A stretch of 56,570 bases of DNA, taken from NCBI RefSeq assembly GCF_029360765.1, contig NZ_JARKNA010000002.1:572556-629125 (forward strand). Direction: 5' to 3'. This document shows positions 56,524 to 56,570 of the stretch, piece after piece. The stretch's first letter is position 1; every line of letters begins with the position of its first letter. The stretch is from Terrimonas pollutisoli. GTDB taxonomy: Bacteria > Bacteroidota > Bacteroidia > Chitinophagales > Chitinophagaceae. The position numbers and the translations under genes were made by a program. The notes under the pieces were generated by a model. It had not been told where the DNA came from. It saw nothing but the letters and a program-made list of their open reading frames with translations, and made no database searches.

Positions 56524-56570
56524 ATGGCAAAAGCGAAAAAAAACCGTGCATCTAAAACTAGATATGTCAG
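56524..56570 (+). CDS. Start of a basic protein (3' end outside window)
   Basis: ATG 56524 begins an open frame with MAKAKKNRASKTRYV, following a GCAAGGA ribosome-binding sequence. Only 15 residues are visible. The strongly basic start suggests a nucleic-acid-binding or ribosome-associated protein, but the family cannot be named from this. A hairpin may cover the ribosome-binding site. Confidence 0.5.
   Translation, partial: MAKAKKNRASKTRYV

Noticed and set aside
51168..56570. CRISPR array or Cas genes near the TPR-CHAT locus
   Set aside because: No direct-repeat/spacer pattern and no Cas-like protein is present in the window.

Overview
The window looks like chromosomal DNA of a Bacteroidota species, most likely of the Chitinophagaceae type. 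Supporting signs are several secreted proteins with type IX secretion (T9SS) type A C-terminal sorting domains, Bacteroidota-style promoters (TTG, about 19-20 bp, TAnnTTTG), a DUF4293 protein, weak Shine-Dalgarno sequences and dispersed GTCAGAAG/GTCATTCTG-type repeats. I see no rRNA, tRNA, CRISPR array, prophage or complete insertion sequence. The family-level placement is inference; the phylum is well supported.

Layout. 1-3177: the 3' end of a repeat-rich T9SS protein, a small Dabb protein and a membrane-anchored alpha/beta hydrolase. 3187-6529: a divergent oxyR/katG peroxide-defence pair with an OxyR-like operator between them. 6633-11697 (minus): a membrane protein with a Gly/Cys-rich tail, then an operon of LD-carboxypeptidase, Tat-lipoprotein amidase and a second LD-carboxypeptidase, probably acting on cell-wall peptides. 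11870-21371 (plus): metG, a small YbjN-like protein, a giant AsmA-like protein, guaA and a periplasmic binding-fold protein. 21451-25533 (minus): a TPR-like lipoprotein, a second alpha/beta hydrolase and the Kup potassium transporter. 25767-31732 (plus): two envelope proteins of unknown function, purQ, a stand-alone DsbD N-terminal domain and full-length dsbD. 31951-35727: an orphan ECF sigma factor (minus) and uvrA (plus).

36023-46509 holds four tandem paralogous T9SS adhesin-like proteins. They share a carboxy-terminal Fn3-like plus sorting module, and three or four of them share upstream leader sequence. 46667-50924 (minus) holds small genes: DUF4293, a decayed lipoprotein gene, two SnoaL-like proteins, a secreted DinB protein, an AraC regulator and a PepSY-like secreted protein.

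51168-56367 is the most interesting block: an ECF sigma factor, a membrane protein with anti-sigma-like topology and a periplasmic TPR-like domain, a decayed duplicate of that gene's 3' end, an unrecognised 190-residue protein with a proline-rich tail, and a secreted, membrane-anchored TPR-CHAT peptidase with His and Cys intact. The gene set resembles the TPR-CHAT / cleavable regulator / sigma-factor logic of type III-E CRISPR (Craspase), but without CRISPR and apparently placed in the periplasm. A simple model is that the CHAT peptidase cuts the anti-sigma-like protein or another partner and frees the sigma factor. That is inference from gene order, topology and intact catalytic residues. A new gene with a start-proximal hairpin begins at 56524 and leaves the window.
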